A stretch of 15,677 bases of DNA from CALAZP01 sp964410725. GTDB lineage: Bacteria > Bacteroidota > Bacteroidia > Chitinophagales > Saprospiraceae. Made by a program: the position numbers and the translations under genes. A model generated the notes under the pieces. It made no database searches. It saw nothing but the letters and a program-made list of their open reading frames with translations, and was not told the origin of the DNA. The stretch spans positions 1 to 15,677 of the forward strand of contig CAYPID010000050.1 of assembly GCA_964410725.1 (NCBI GenBank). The letters run 5' to 3'. Of the stretch, positions 14,709 through 15,677 are shown piece after piece. Position 1 is the first letter of the stretch. Each line of letters begins with the position of its first letter.

Positions 14709-15677
14709 TTATTTTCCTAATGCAATTAAATTGGCAAATAATCGGTAGGCACCGGGAACCGCAGCGGGTAATTCTCTAAAAAACGAAAGCCCGGTATATA
14801 CGTAATTTCCCTTGCCATAAGGGGCAATTAATAATGACCCCTTAAGTCCTTCTTCTCCCGGGTCTGCCATTTCCAAAATTGGCGTAAACTCAGCTGACCA
14901 CTCATCGGGGAAGTACAGCCCTCTTTCTTGAACCCAACCCTCAAAATCCGCTTGGGTAATTTCGTTGGGGTAATGAAGTACGGGATGATCTGGGGCGATA
15001 AACTTTACTTCAGATTCTTCTACTGTTACCCGATCTCTGGACAATTTCAATGGGTAGGGTGCCAGTTGATCAGCTTCTATTTTTAATCCTCGAGAAGTAT
15101 TGTACTGTATAATTAGATTGCCTCCTTCTGCAACGTATTCCAACAAATTTTTCTGTATAAATTTGATTTCGTCGCTGGTATTATAGGCTCTAATCCCAAT
15201 GACTACGGCATCATAATCGCGAAGCAGATCGAGGGTGACCTCATTTTCTGACAATAAATCTACCTGGAAGCCAACTTGTCTCAAAGCTTCTGGAACTTCG
15301 TCCCCTGCCCCCATCAAATAACCGATTCTATCGCCTCTCTTTTGAAGATCTAATTTGATTACGGTGCTGGTAGCCTCTTTTAAAACTGATTGAAGAGGAA
15401 TATGAGGATAGTCAATAGTGATCAACTCTTGCTGATAGGTTTCTCCTTCAACGATTGCAACTGGTTCAACAGAGGCATAAGAGGGGTAGGGAGGAGGGCT
15501 AATTTCAAAAGTAAAGGTTTGCGTACCTCCTTTCAGCGGCAAATCAAAGGTGTACTCAGCTGGGTTAACCGTCCAACCTTCTTCAGTTTTGAGTTGTAGG
15601 ACACCACTTACGGACGCGCTCCCTGCTTCAACAATCACCTCCACTGTTTGGGGCTGATCATCAGAAAACAGATATAC
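14709..15677 (-). CDS. C-terminal part of a large PIG-L/LmbE-family deacetylase (5' end outside window)
   Basis: The reading frame is open to the right edge of the window, giving 322 visible residues with no start; the GTG at 15644 is internal, since the frame continues in-frame upstream (VYLFSDDQPQT). The first roughly 90 residues form beta-rich sequence like the NPCBM/Ig-type linker in these proteins (GWTVNPAEYTFDLPLKGGTQ). The rest is a class I glutamine-amidotransferase-like module: RIGYLMGAGDEVPEAL, DAVVIGIRAYNT, GGNLIIQYNTSRG, FEGWVQERGLYFP, and the ending YTGLSFFRELPAAVPGAYR. These motifs match, from memory, the C-terminal half of bacteroidete PIG-L family deacetylases of about 800 or more residues. 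The catalytic N-terminal domain would lie beyond position 15677 and cannot be checked here. The family removes acetyl groups from N-acetyl amino sugars or conjugates. It heads the tightly packed group with the small membrane protein and symporter. Confidence 0.82.
   Translation of the reverse strand, partial: VYLFSDDQPQTVEVIVEAGSASVSGVLQLKTEEGWTVNPAEYTFDLPLKGGTQTFTFEISPPPYPSYASVEPVAIVEGETYQQELITIDYPHIPLQSVLKEATSTVIKLDLQKRGDRIGYLMGAGDEVPEALRQVGFQVDLLSENEVTLDLLRDYDAVVIGIRAYNTSDEIKFIQKNLLEYVAEGGNLIIQYNTSRGLKIEADQLAPYPLKLSRDRVTVEESEVKFIAPDHPVLHYPNEITQADFEGWVQERGLYFPDEWSAEFTPILEMADPGEEGLKGSLLIAPYGKGNYVYTGLSFFRELPAAVPGAYRLFANLIALGK

Noticed and set aside
15390..15599. A 69-residue plus-strand frame opposite the deacetylase gene.
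   Set aside because: It lies wholly opposite a well-supported coding frame and shows no domain features.
1..15677. CRISPR arrays, tRNAs, insertion sequences, phage genes or toxin-antitoxin pairs.
   Set aside because: No regularly spaced repeats, cloverleaf sequences, transposase motifs or terminal inverted repeats were seen on either strand.

Overview
The window reads as a chromosomal segment of a Bacteroidota bacterium, most likely from the Saprospiraceae/Lewinellaceae side of the phylum. Evidence: a large secreted protein ends in a type IX secretion (Por) C-terminal sorting domain and also carries a bacteroidete '3-coathanger' type module. The signalling pair is a LytTR regulator with a TPR/LytS-type kinase. 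Two intergenic regions contain the Bacteroidota -7 promoter motif TAnnTTTG. Several genes lack a Shine-Dalgarno sequence. The DNA is moderately AT-rich. No rRNA, tRNA, insertion sequence, phage gene or CRISPR array was seen.

Layout. (1) 84-902, minus strand: a six-segment voltage-gated-type potassium channel with a C-terminal four-cysteine zinc ribbon. (2) 974-4017, plus strand: a signalling cassette made of a LytTR response regulator, a 50-residue peptide gene with a double-glycine leader (1861-2013), a strong intrinsic terminator, and a cytoplasmic TPR histidine kinase of the LytS/His_kinase type. This is the most interesting part of the window, because a small secreted-type peptide lies between the regulator and the kinase. 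(3) 4125-8293, plus: a 1101-residue secreted T9SS cargo protein, followed 5 bases later by an N-acetylglucosamine-kinase-like ATPase. (4) 8334-12571, plus: a DEAD-box RNA helicase with a DbpA-type RNA-binding domain, followed 2 bases later by a secreted M14 zinc carboxypeptidase. (5) 12684-15677, minus, convergent with the previous group: the C-terminal part of a large PIG-L/LmbE-family deacetylase that runs off the right edge, then a 37-residue single-span membrane protein, then a sodium:solute symporter with an extra charged loop.

How the genes fit together. The regulator, peptide and kinase are probably one signalling unit; that the peptide is its signal is inference. The deacetylase, small membrane protein and symporter are very tightly spaced on one strand and probably form an operon that processes an N-acetylated amino-sugar conjugate or related molecule and imports a product; the substrate cannot be read from sequence. 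The GlcNAc-kinase-like gene and the secreted peptidase would suit an organism that recycles cell-wall material or degrades polymers, but they are not in the same operon as the deacetylase.
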